Counted from the stretch's first letter, positions 1-5,118 are shown. The stretch: DNA of 5,118 nucleotides from Albimonas sp051747505 (GCA_051747505.1 JBNJGE010000242.1:1-5118); one strand, 5' to 3'. Notes: generated by a model not told the origin, from the letters alone. A program made the numbers and translations.

Positions 1-1218
1 CCGGTGCGTGCGGAAGCGATGCAGCCAGACCGTGTAGTTCCCGGCCCCGTTGGCCACGATCGCGTCCTGCGGCAACGTCTCGTTCAGCGCCTGCACCACC
101 CGCCCCATGTCGAGCGCGAAGGCGCTCCGCGGCGGCTGCGAGAACGCCTCGTAGGCCGCGCGGAGCGCCGCCCGCCCGGGCCGCTCGCCCCGCGGCGGGA
201 AATGCGTCGCCGCCGCCTCCAGGAAGGCGTCCGCCGTGCAGGCGAAGGCGAGATCCGGGCGATGCACCGCCCCCAGCTCCTCCGGCCCGGGATGGACATG
301 GATGAAGCTCTGCCGTGGGTTCGGGATGTCCAGCAGCTCGTAGCCCTGCGAGGCGATCTCCCCCAGCCGGGAGCCGAGATTGAGGATCAGGTCGCACTCC
401 TCCCGGATCCAGCGCACCAGCTCCGGGTTCGCCCCGATGCCCAGCGTTCCCGCGAAATTCGGGTGGGCGTTGTCCATGTAGTCCTGCCGCCGGAAGGAGG
501 TGACGACCGGCAGCCCCTGCCCTTCCGCGAAATGCGCGGCCGCCGCGGCCGTCTCGGCGCTCCAGCCCGGCCCGCCGACGATCATCAGCGGATTGCGCGC
601 CTCGCCGAGATGCGCGCTCGCCCGCGCCAGCTCCGCCGACGCCGGCGCCGCCGACTGGCGAACATGCGGCCGCACGTCGCCGACCGAGACCTCCGCCGCC
701 AGCGTCTCCTCCGGCAGCACCAGCACCACCGGCCCCGGCCGGCCCGCGAGCGCCGTCGCCCAGGCGCGGGAGACGTATTCGGGGATGCGCTCGGGGTCCT
801 CGATCTGGGCCACCCACTTGGCCACCTCGCCGAACATCCGGCGATAGTCGATCTCCTGGAAGGCCTCGCGGTCCATGTGCGCCAGCGCCACCTGGCCCAC
901 GAACAGGATCAGCGGCGTGGAGTCCTGATAGGCCGTGTGCAGCCCGTTGCAGCCATGCGTCGCCCCCGGCCCGCGGGTGACGGCGGCCAGCCCCGGCTTC
1001 CCGGTCAGCTTGGCATGCGCCTCGGCCATGTTCACCGCGCCCCCCTCGTGGCGGCAGGCGATGGTGCGGATCGCGTCCTTATGGTCGTGCAGCCCGTCCA
1101 GCAGGCCGAGGAAGCTCTCCCCGGGCACGCAGAACAGCATCTCCGCGCCCAGCAGGCGCAGCTGGTCGGCGAGCACGCGCCCGCCATGGCGCGTGTTGGG
1201 ACGATCCGCGGCGGTCAT
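1..1218 (-). CDS. Thiamine-diphosphate-dependent enzyme, acetolactate synthase-like (3' end outside window)
   Basis: The first 406 residues of a thiamine-diphosphate (ThDP) carboligase or decarboxylase, cut by the left edge. The N-terminal ThDP pyrimidine-binding domain spans about residues 11-125. It has VPGES (31-35), the conserved cofactor-activating Glu58 in the RHEGG motif, and the hallmark TRGPGATHG (81-89) followed by AYQDSTPLILFVGQ. A central domain follows at about 190-340 (MIVGGPGW near 212-219, LNLGSRLGE near 279-287). The C-terminal domain begins near 365 and includes ANGAGNYTVWLHRF (389-402). The GDG...N pyrophosphate/metal motif lies beyond the edge, so cofactor binding cannot be fully checked. 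The start is supported by AAGGAG six bases upstream. Typical members have about 550 residues, so roughly a quarter is missing. The superfamily is clear; the substrate is not. It could be an acetolactate synthase-like enzyme, an oxalyl-CoA or benzoylformate decarboxylase relative, or an uncharacterised member. It lies downstream of pip on the same strand but behind a strong hairpin, so it is probably a separate transcription unit. Confidence 0.9.
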   Translation of the reverse strand, partial: MTAADRPNTRHGGRVLADQLRLLGAEMLFCVPGESFLGLLDGLHDHKDAIRTIACRHEGGAVNMAEAHAKLTGKPGLAAVTRGPGATHGCNGLHTAYQDSTPLILFVGQVALAHMDREAFQEIDYRRMFGEVAKWVAQIEDPERIPEYVSRAWATALAGRPGPVVLVLPEETLAAEVSVGDVRPHVRQSAAPASAELARASAHLGEARNPLMIVGGPGWSAETAAAAAHFAEGQGLPVVTSFRRQDYMDNAHPNFAGTLGIGANPELVRWIREECDLILNLGSRLGEIASQGYELLDIPNPRQSFIHVHPGPEELGAVHRPDLAFACTADAFLEAAATHFPPRGERPGRAALRAAYEAFSQPPRSAFALDMGRVVQALNETLPQDAIVANGAGNYTVWLHRFRTHR

Positions 1219-1285
1219 GGGGCGCTCCTTCTGTGACTTGTCTCGGGACCCGCGCCTGTCTAGCCCGCCCGCGCCGGCAGGCGAA

Positions 1286-1359
1286 AGGCCCGCCGCCCCC
1301 GGCCGGCGCGCGGCGGGGCGGGCGGGCTGGGGCGCGCGCCGGCCGGGGGCGGCGGGCCT
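1286..1359 (-). terminator. Strong hairpin at the pip stop codon, probable intrinsic terminator
   Basis: A perfect 27-bp inverted repeat (arms 1286-1312 and 1333-1359) with a 20-base G-rich loop. In the minus-strand transcript the stem starts at the last base of the pip TGA codon. After the stem come only two further U residues (three counting the last stem base), then CGCC. The stem is almost entirely G-C, so it should be very stable, but the U tract is short for a classical rho-independent terminator. It most likely ends pip transcription, protects the pip mRNA 3' end, or both. It also isolates the downstream ThDP-enzyme gene. Confidence 0.7.
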
Positions 1360-2324
1360 CAGCCGCGCAGCCCGTTCATCACCTCGACCAGCCGGGCGGC
1401 GATGCCGGGCTCGGACAGCGCATGCCCGCCCTCCTGGATCATGTGCAGCTCCGACTCCGGCCAGGCCTCGTGGATCTGCACGGCCGAGAGCGGCGGGCAG
1501 ATCAGGTCGTAGCGCCCCTGGACGATATGCCCCGGGATCCCCCGCAGCCGGTGCGCGTCGCGCAGGATCTGGCCGTCGGCCTCCAGCCAGCCCCGATGGG
1601 CGAAGTAGTGGCTCTCGATCCGGCTGAAGGCGCGGGCATAGGCCCCGTCGGGCCCCGCCCCGCCCCCGCCGGCGAGCGTGGCGCAGGCGGCCTCCCACCC
1701 CGCCCAGAGGCGGGCGTGGCGCGTCTGCTCCATCACGTCGTCGGAGGTCATCCGGCGGTAATAGGCCGAAATCAGGTCGTCGCGCTCCCCCTCGGGAATC
1801 GCGTCGCGAAAACGCGCCCATTCGCGCGGGCGGAACAGCCCGGCGCCGCCGCCGTAGAACCAGTCCAGCTCCCGGCGCATCATCAGGAACACCCCGCGCA
1901 GCGCCAGCGCCGCCGTCCGCTCGGGATGCGCCTCGGCGTAGAGCAGGGCCAGCGTCGCTCCCCAGGAGCCGCCGAACAGGATCCACTTGTCGATCCCCAG
2001 CCGCTCGCGGATGCGCTCGATATCGGCCACCAGGTCCCAGGTGGTGTTCGCCTGCAGCGAGGAATGGGGGCGCGAGCGCCCGCAGCCCCGCTGATCGAAC
2101 AGCACCACCCGGTAGGCGGAGGGGTCGAAGAAACGCCGCATCCCCGGCGAACACCCGCCCCCCGGCCCCCCGTGCAGCACCAGCACCGGCCGGCCGTCGG
2201 GGTTGCCGCACTGCTCGACATAGAGGTCGTGCCCGCCGGGCACCTCCAGCCGCAGGCGGGCGTAGGGCTCGACGGCCGGGTAGAGGGCCCGTCGTATGGC
2301 TCGTTCGTGCTCGCTTTCGCGCAT
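1359..2324 (-). CDS. pip: Prolyl aminopeptidase (proline iminopeptidase), peptidase family S33
   Basis: A 321-residue cytoplasmic alpha/beta hydrolase that removes N-terminal proline from peptides. The oxyanion-hole motif HGGPGGG is at 51-57 and DQRGCGRS, a signature of this family, at 77-84. The nucleophile is Ser120 in GGSWGA, and the rest of the triad fits Asp273 (GRYDLICP) and His301 (GGHA). ALRGVFL (141-147) and the ELDWFY segment (152-157) are also typical of bacterial prolyl aminopeptidases. Length matches the usual 310-325 residues. The N-terminal LYPAVEPY aligns with the conserved start region of the family, supporting this ATG. No Shine-Dalgarno sequence precedes it. An upstream ATG at 2340 is out of frame and stops after two codons. 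The gene diverges from ubiG across 49 bp and ends in a hairpin. No signal peptide is visible. Confidence 0.94.
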   Translation of the reverse strand: MRESEHERAIRRALYPAVEPYARLRLEVPGGHDLYVEQCGNPDGRPVLVLHGGPGGGCSPGMRRFFDPSAYRVVLFDQRGCGRSRPHSSLQANTTWDLVADIERIRERLGIDKWILFGGSWGATLALLYAEAHPERTAALALRGVFLMMRRELDWFYGGGAGLFRPREWARFRDAIPEGERDDLISAYYRRMTSDDVMEQTRHARLWAGWEAACATLAGGGGAGPDGAYARAFSRIESHYFAHRGWLEADGQILRDAHRLRGIPGHIVQGRYDLICPPLSAVQIHEAWPESELHMIQEGGHALSEPGIAARLVEVMNGLRG

Positions 2325-2330
2325 GGCGGA

Positions 2331-2358
2331 GTTATGTCATGCCCATCGCCGACCACAA
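2331..2358 (-). promoter_or_regulatory. Possible pip promoter giving a leaderless mRNA
   Basis: On the minus strand, TTGTGG (2353-2358) and CATAAC (2331-2336) are separated by 16 bases. CATAAC matches the sigma-70 -10 consensus at four of six positions; the -35 matches at three. Transcription starting seven bases after the -10 would begin at the A of the pip ATG (2324). This agrees with the missing ribosome binding site, but the match is weak. Confidence 0.25.
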
Positions 2359-2373
2359 GGGACCTGATGCAGC

Positions 2374-3120
2374 ATGACCGCCCCGAGCGCGAATATCGAC
2401 CCCGCCGAGATCTCGAAATTCGAGGCCATGGCCGCGGAGTGGTGGGACCCCAACGGCAAGTTCCGCCCGCTGCACATGCTCAACCCCTGTCGTCTGGGCT
2501 ACATAACCGAGCAGATCGCCGCCGAATTCGCCCGAGATCCCGCCGACGAAACGCCCTTCAAGGGCCTGCGCCTGCTCGATATCGGCTGCGGCGGCGGCCT
2601 GCTGTGCGAGCCCATGGCCCGCCTCGGCGCCGACGTCGTGGGAGTCGATCCCGCCGAGCGGAATATCCCCGTGGCCCAGGTCCATGCCGAGCAGATGGGC
2701 CTCGCGATCGACTACCGCGTCGCCACCGCCGAGTCGCTCGCCGCCGCCGGCGAACGGTTCGACGTGGTGCTCAACATGGAGGTGGTCGAGCATGTCCCCG
2801 ACCCGCAGGCCTACCTGAACGCCTGCGCGGCCCTGCTCGAGCCCGGCGGCCTGATGATCTGCTCCACCATCAACCGCACCGCCAGGAGCTTCGCCATGGC
2901 CATCCTCGGGGCCGAGCACATCATGCGCTGGCTGCCCAGGGGCACCCACGAGTGGTCGAAATTCATCACCCCCGACGAGCTCTTCGCCATGCTGCGCAAG
3001 GCCGGTCTGGAGCCCGCGGACCGCAAGGGCTTCGTCTTCGACCCCCTGCGCTGGAGCTGGAAGATCCACCCCCGGGACCTCGCGGTGAACTACGTCACCG
3101 CCTCCGTGAAGCCTCGCTGA
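2374..3120 (+). CDS. ubiG: Ubiquinone biosynthesis O-methyltransferase UbiG
   Basis: A 248-residue class I SAM-dependent methyltransferase that performs both O-methylations of the ubiquinone ring (2-polyprenyl-6-hydroxyphenol and 3-demethylubiquinol). It acts at the inner face of the cytoplasmic membrane. The N-terminal segment KFEAMAAEWWDPNGKFRPLH (15-34) is diagnostic for UbiG. SAM motif I is LDIGCGGG (68-75), with the ribose-binding acidic residue Asp92 in GVDP. The post-motif segment MEVVEHV (135-141) and STINRT (164-169) also match the family. Length is close to the roughly 240 residues of E. coli UbiG. AAGGGA at 2357-2362 lies 11 bases before the ATG, a rather long spacing; an ATG at 2367 is out of frame. 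The gene diverges from pip, and its promoter must lie in the short gap or inside the start of pip. No other ubi gene is in the window. Confidence 0.96.
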   Translation: MTAPSANIDPAEISKFEAMAAEWWDPNGKFRPLHMLNPCRLGYITEQIAAEFARDPADETPFKGLRLLDIGCGGGLLCEPMARLGADVVGVDPAERNIPVAQVHAEQMGLAIDYRVATAESLAAAGERFDVVLNMEVVEHVPDPQAYLNACAALLEPGGLMICSTINRTARSFAMAILGAEHIMRWLPRGTHEWSKFITPDELFAMLRKAGLEPADRKGFVFDPLRWSWKIHPRDLAVNYVTASVKPR

Positions 3121-3261
3121 GGGCGGCGGGAGCGGGCGGACCCGGCGCCCGAAGCCTGCGTCCTGTCTCCCTCCACGACCATCCGGGCCAACCGAACTCG
3201 GCGCCCCTTGCGAGGTCTTCGCTGAGGCGGCGACCCCGGGGGCGCGCGCAAGGCAATTCCC

Positions 3262-3271
3262 AAGTATACTT
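3262..3271 (+). promoter_or_regulatory. Palindrome with a TATACT -10-like box
   Basis: AAGTATACTT is a perfect 10-bp palindrome in the AT-rich island. It includes TATACT (3265-3270), five of six matches to the sigma-70 -10 box. No good -35 lies 16-18 bases upstream on the plus strand. If used, transcripts would start near 3277 and give a leader of about 170 bases before the TerC gene. Being palindromic, it could equally be a regulator site or a minus-strand promoter. Confidence 0.3.
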
Positions 3272-3306
3272 CCAATCAAAGGTGAAATTCAGACCCCCCG
3301 GCGCCA

Positions 3307-3327
3307 GCGCGCCAATTTCTGGCGCGC
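3307..3327. repeat. 8-bp inverted repeat with a 5-base loop
   Basis: GCGCGCCA (3307-3314) and TGGCGCGC (3320-3327) pair perfectly around ATTTC. No T run follows on either strand, so a terminator is unlikely. It sits about 120 bp before the TerC-family start and could be an operator or a leader structure. Confidence 0.4.
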
Positions 3328-3434
3328 CCGCACGGCCGTCATGGTTTGCGAAGAAGGACGCCCAGGGCCCGCCCGCTTCCCCCTTGCCCGCCTGCCGCGC
3401 CCGGGCCACTCTCGCCCCCGCCCGACACCGGCCC

Positions 3435-3438
3435 GGAG
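3435..3438 (+). promoter_or_regulatory. Ribosome binding site that fixes the TerC-family start
   Basis: GGAG lies nine bases before the ATG at 3448. The frame stays open upstream to an ATG at 3346, but those 34 extra codons are Pro/Arg-rich, lack similarity to TerC proteins and have no comparable site. The start at 3448 is preferred. Confidence 0.6.
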
Positions 3439-3447
3439 CGCGCCCAG

Positions 3448-4218
3448 ATGTCCGAGATCCCCGCCCTTCTCGTCAGCCCCGAGGCCTGGATCGCCCTCGC
3501 CACCCTGATCCTGATGGAGGTGGTGCTGGGCATCGACAACCTGCTCTTCATCTCCATCCTGACCAACAAGCTCCCGGAAGAGCGCCGCCCCGCCGCACGG
3601 CGCCTGGGCATCGGCCTCGCCATGGTCCTGCGCCTCGTCCTGCTGGCCGGCGTCGCCTGGATCGTTCAGCTCAGCGAGCCGGTGTTCGAGCTTCTCGGCC
3701 AGGCCTTCTCCTGGAAGGACCTGATCATGCTCGCCGGCGGCCTGTTCCTGGTCTGGAAGGCCACGCACGAGATCCACACCCAGGTGGACCCCGACCCGGA
3801 GGGCGACTTCATGCGCGGGCGCGCCGAGCGCGTCGGCTTCGCCGCCGTCGTGGGGCAGATCCTGATCCTGGACGTCGTCTTCTCGGTCGATTCCATCATC
3901 ACCGCCGTGGGCATGACCCCGCATGTTCCCATCATGGTCACCGCCGTCGTCATCGCCGTCATCACCATGCTCGTCGCCGCCGGCCCCCTCTCGCGCTTCG
4001 TGGAGGCGAACCCGACCGTGGTCATGCTTGCGCTCAGCTTCCTGCTGATGATCGGCATGACCCTGCTGGCCGAGGGCATGGGCTTCCACCTGCCCAAGGG
4101 CTACGTCTACGCCGCAATGGGCTTCTCGGTGCTGGTCGAGGGCCTCAACCTCGCCGCCCGCCGCGCCCGCAGCCGCCGGCGCGCCGCGCGCGCGGCCCAG
4201 GCAGGAGACGGCGCATGA
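3448..4218 (+). CDS. TerC-family integral membrane protein (YgdQ-like)
   Basis: A 256-residue inner-membrane protein of the TerC family. Seven hydrophobic segments are visible at about 13-35, 53-74, 91-107, 130-152, 160-178, 191-211 and 216-236. The two family signatures are present: MEVVLGIDNLLFIS (23-36) in helix 1 and LDVVFSVDSIITAVGM (141-156) in helix 4. Their buried acidic residues Glu24, Asp30, Asp142 and Asp148 are the expected metal-interacting positions. The sequence resembles E. coli YgdQ along its whole length and lacks the CBS domains of longer relatives such as YoaE. Some TerC-family proteins (Alx, MeeY/MeeF) have been linked to manganese export; the substrate here is inferred at most. 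The C-terminus (about 238-250) is a strongly basic Arg/Ala tail. The stop overlaps the next start by ATGA, so the two genes are very probably translationally coupled. The tellurite-resistance name is historical and should not be read as function. Confidence 0.9.
   Translation: MSEIPALLVSPEAWIALATLILMEVVLGIDNLLFISILTNKLPEERRPAARRLGIGLAMVLRLVLLAGVAWIVQLSEPVFELLGQAFSWKDLIMLAGGLFLVWKATHEIHTQVDPDPEGDFMRGRAERVGFAAVVGQILILDVVFSVDSIITAVGMTPHVPIMVTAVVIAVITMLVAAGPLSRFVEANPTVVMLALSFLLMIGMTLLAEGMGFHLPKGYVYAAMGFSVLVEGLNLAARRARSRRRAARAAQAGDGA
4203..4207 (+). promoter_or_regulatory. Ribosome binding site of the carbonic anhydrase gene, inside the TerC-family gene
   Basis: AGGAG lies seven bases before the ATG at 4215, within the last codons of the upstream gene. 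It allows reinitiation or direct entry at the ATGA overlap and supports the start. Confidence 0.75.
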
Positions 4219-4757
4219 GCGACACGCCCCGCATGCGCACGGGCCGCGGCTTCGGCCCCCGGGTGGAGATCGCCGAAGGCGCGGTCGTCCACGACACCGC
4301 CCTGATCCACGGCCGCGTCCGCCTCGGCCCCCGGGTCTCGGTCTGGCCCTACGCCGTGATGCGCGCCGAGATGCACGAGATCGCCATCGGCGAGGGGAGC
4401 AACATCCAGGACTTCGCCATGATCCATGTGGGCTACGACACGCCCACGCTGATCGGGACGAACTGCTCCATCACCCATCACTGCACCATCCACGGGGCGG
4501 AGATCGGGGACGACTGCCTGATCGGCATCAACGCCACCGTCATGGACGGGGCGAAGATCGGCGCGGGCAGCATCGTGGCCGGCCACGCCATCGTCACCGA
4601 GGGTTCGGAGTTCCCCGAGAACTCCGTCATCGCCGGAACCCCCGCCCGCCTGATCCGGGAGCGCGACAACCGCGCCGCCAACCGCGCCAACGCCGACTGG
4701 TACTGGCGCAACGCCCAGGCCTACGCCCGCGGCCTCCACCGGATGGAGGACTGGTGA
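4215..4757 (+). CDS. Gamma-class carbonic anhydrase-like protein (left-handed beta-helix)
   Basis: A 180-residue protein of hexapeptide repeats ([LIV]-G-x4) from about 15 to 145, followed by a C-terminal helix rich in Arg, Asn and Ala. This is the trimeric gamma-carbonic anhydrase fold, in which active sites at subunit interfaces interconvert CO2 and bicarbonate. The three metal-ligand histidines fit His71 (MIHVGYD), His88 and His93 (THHCTIHG, with the canonical five-residue spacing). Gln65 and Asp66 in NIQD match the catalytic-site Gln75/Asp76 of archaeal Cam. The usual R-x-D motif (Arg59/Asp61 in Cam, often RGD) reads R50-A-E52, so the Asp is Glu. The acidic loop carrying Cam Glu84 is absent, as in most bacterial homologues. 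Activity is therefore plausible but unproven; many family members show little or none in vitro. It is the second gene of an operon with the TerC-family gene. Other hexapeptide acyltransferases are less likely given the three histidines and NIQD. Confidence 0.9.
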   Translation: MSDTPRMRTGRGFGPRVEIAEGAVVHDTALIHGRVRLGPRVSVWPYAVMRAEMHEIAIGEGSNIQDFAMIHVGYDTPTLIGTNCSITHHCTIHGAEIGDDCLIGINATVMDGAKIGAGSIVAGHAIVTEGSEFPENSVIAGTPARLIRERDNRAANRANADWYWRNAQAYARGLHRMEDW

Positions 4758-4776
4758 GCCGCGGCTGACGCCGAAG

Positions 4777-4799
4777 CCCGACGAGCGCAGCTCATCGGG
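4777..4799 (+). terminator. Hairpin after the carbonic anhydrase gene, possible terminator
   Basis: Arms CCCGACGAGC (4777-4786) and GCTCATCGGG (4790-4799) pair with one mismatch around a 3-base loop, starting 20 bases after the stop. No T tract follows, so it would be a factor-assisted terminator or an mRNA-stabilising structure rather than a classical intrinsic terminator. Confidence 0.4.
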
Positions 4800-4829
4800 A
4801 CCTGGCATGAGACGCGCGCCGCCGCGCCC

Positions 4830-4854
4830 GGAACATCCGGCGCTCCCGCACGTT
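4830..4854 (+). promoter_or_regulatory. EcfG-type general stress promoter candidate
   Basis: GGAAC (4830-4834), a 16-base spacer and CGTT (4851-4854) match the alphaproteobacterial EcfG consensus GGAAC-N16-17-CGTT at all nine defined positions. It lies in a non-coding gap and points toward the HAD gene. Transcription from about 4862 would give a leader of about 180 bases. A 7-bp stem (4855-4861 with 4881-4887) begins directly after the CGTT. The consensus is established; use of this copy is inferred. Confidence 0.5.
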
Positions 4855-4943
4855 GCCCCCCTGCAAACGGCAAGCGACGCGGGGGGCCTTCGCCATGCCC
4901 GGCCGCCCCGTCCCGGCCTGCGGGCCCCTTTTCGCGCGCCCGA

Positions 4944-4963
4944 TCCATGACGCAGATCATGGA
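4944..4963. promoter_or_regulatory. 20-bp palindrome, candidate operator
   Basis: TCCATGA (4944-4950) and TCATGGA (4957-4963) form a perfect 7-bp inverted repeat around a 6-base spacer. It is AT-richer than its surroundings and lies about 80 bp before the HAD gene start. The geometry (two half-sites about 13 bp apart centre to centre) suits a dimeric regulator. No regulator gene is in the window. Confidence 0.35.
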
Positions 4964-4992
4964 CGGCGATCCGGCGGGGGCCATGGCATGGC

Positions 4993-5017
4993 GGAACACC
5001 GAACGAGGGCGCCCGTC
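4993..5017 (+). promoter_or_regulatory. Second, weaker EcfG-like promoter candidate
   Basis: GGAAC (4993-4997), 16 bases, then CGTC (5014-5017): eight of nine defined positions of the EcfG consensus. Transcription would start near 5024, about 17 bases before the HAD start codon and just ahead of its ribosome binding site. It is well placed, but one key -10 base differs. Confidence 0.25.
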
Positions 5018-5031
5018 CGCTCGTCTGGCAG

Positions 5032-5035
5032 AGGA
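5032..5035 (+). promoter_or_regulatory. Ribosome binding site of the 5041 gene
   Basis: AGGA, within GAGGAAG (5031-5037), lies five bases before the ATG at 5041. It supports translation of a reading frame of which only 26 codons are visible. Confidence 0.6.
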
Positions 5036-5040
5036 AGCGC

Positions 5041-5118
5041 ATGAACGAGAGCGCGACATCCGGGGCGCGGGGGGCCGCGCCGGACATCCGCAGGCTGGAG
5101 GCCGTCATCCTCGACATG
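5041..5118 (+). CDS. Probable HAD-superfamily hydrolase, N-terminus only (3' end outside window)
   Basis: Only 26 codons are inside the window. After an Ala/Gly-rich N-terminal stretch the sequence reads RRLEAVILDM (17-26). This matches the first beta strand and start of the DxDG motif of haloacid dehalogenase-type phosphatases (commonly V-I-F-D-M-D-G). Asp25 would be the aspartyl nucleophile; the second Asp is just past the edge. Members near this type include phosphoglycolate phosphatase and beta-phosphoglucomutase, but no substrate can be assigned. A ribosome binding site lies five bases upstream and possible stress promoters precede it. No in-frame start lies close upstream. The call rests on a short motif and good translation signals. 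Confidence 0.65.
   Translation, partial: MNESATSGARGAAPDIRRLEAVILDM

Larger units (their letters stand above)
3121..3447. other. Non-coding stretch between ubiG and the TerC-family gene
   Basis: No supported gene in these 327 bp. Just after ubiG there is a 6-bp stem (CGGGCG 3133-3138 with CGCCCG 3146-3151) without a T tract, so at best a weak terminator. An AT-rich island at about 3255-3290 stands out from the GC-rich surroundings and contains a possible promoter. An 8-bp stem follows at 3307-3327. Open frames through the area give low-complexity Arg/Pro/Ala-rich translations and are not credible proteins. Confidence 0.7.

Noticed and set aside
4..1236. A plus-strand frame of 410 codons opposite the ThDP-enzyme gene
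   Set aside because: The minus-strand frame has clear ThDP-family motifs and a ribosome binding site. The opposite frame is Arg/His/Pro-rich with no recognisable domain.
2332..3279. A minus-strand frame of 315 codons opposite ubiG
   Set aside because: It is Gly/His/Asp-rich antisense to a well-supported ubiG and has no family signature.
3346..3447. A 34-codon N-terminal extension of the TerC-family protein
   Set aside because: The added residues are Pro/Arg-rich and unlike TerC N-termini; the ATG at 3448 has a GGAG site and starts directly before helix 1.
1233..4757. A plus-strand frame open for 1174 codons
   Set aside because: It runs antisense through pip and out of frame through ubiG and the TerC-family gene, giving Arg/Pro/Gly-rich low-complexity sequence. 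It is open only because stop codons are rare at this GC content. Its last 180 codons are the real carbonic anhydrase.
4915..4932. A short GGCC-TGCG-GGCC stem followed by CCTTTT
   Set aside because: It looks like a small terminator, but a 4-bp stem is too weak to call, and it would lie between the EcfG-like promoter and the HAD gene.
4107..5117. A minus-strand frame of 336 codons opposite the carbonic anhydrase and the right-hand gap
   Set aside because: It is a complement-strand shadow of the carbonic anhydrase with biased composition and no motif.
4947..5118. An ATG-initiated frame from the palindrome to the right edge
   Set aside because: It gives charged sequence without a known motif and overlaps the frame starting at 5041, which has a ribosome binding site and a HAD-type first motif.

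Overview
This 5.1-kb window is very GC-rich (about 70% by eye) and reads as chromosomal DNA of an alphaproteobacterium. A ubiG homologue points to a ubiquinone-using proteobacterium. A good match to the EcfG general-stress promoter consensus, GGAAC-N16-CGTT, favours Alphaproteobacteria, the only class that uses that sigma-factor system. Family and genus cannot be fixed from this sequence. I see no phage, insertion sequence, CRISPR array, tRNA or rRNA.

Layout. Positions 1-1218 (minus) hold the first 406 codons of a thiamine-diphosphate enzyme of the acetolactate synthase-like superfamily, running off the left edge. An exceptionally strong hairpin (1286-1359) lies between it and pip (1359-2324, minus), a prolyl aminopeptidase with an intact catalytic triad. 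A 49-bp divergent gap separates pip from ubiG (2374-3120, plus), the O-methyltransferase of ubiquinone synthesis. A 327-bp non-coding stretch with an AT-rich island follows. Next is a two-gene plus-strand operon: a seven-helix TerC-family membrane protein (3448-4218) overlapping by ATGA with a gamma-class carbonic anhydrase-like protein (4215-4757). A 283-bp gap carries a post-operon hairpin, the EcfG-like promoter and a 20-bp palindrome. A gene opening at 5041 looks like the start of a HAD-superfamily hydrolase, cut by the right edge.

How the genes fit together. Most are ordinary housekeeping or accessory metabolic genes with no single shared pathway. The TerC/carbonic anhydrase pair is the only clear operon; both families concern metal ions, but a joint function is inference. 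I find no convincing new multi-gene system here. The points most worth a second look are the EcfG-like promoter and palindrome before the HAD gene, the Asp-to-Glu change in the carbonic anhydrase active site, the hairpin fused to the pip stop codon, and a possibly leaderless pip transcript.
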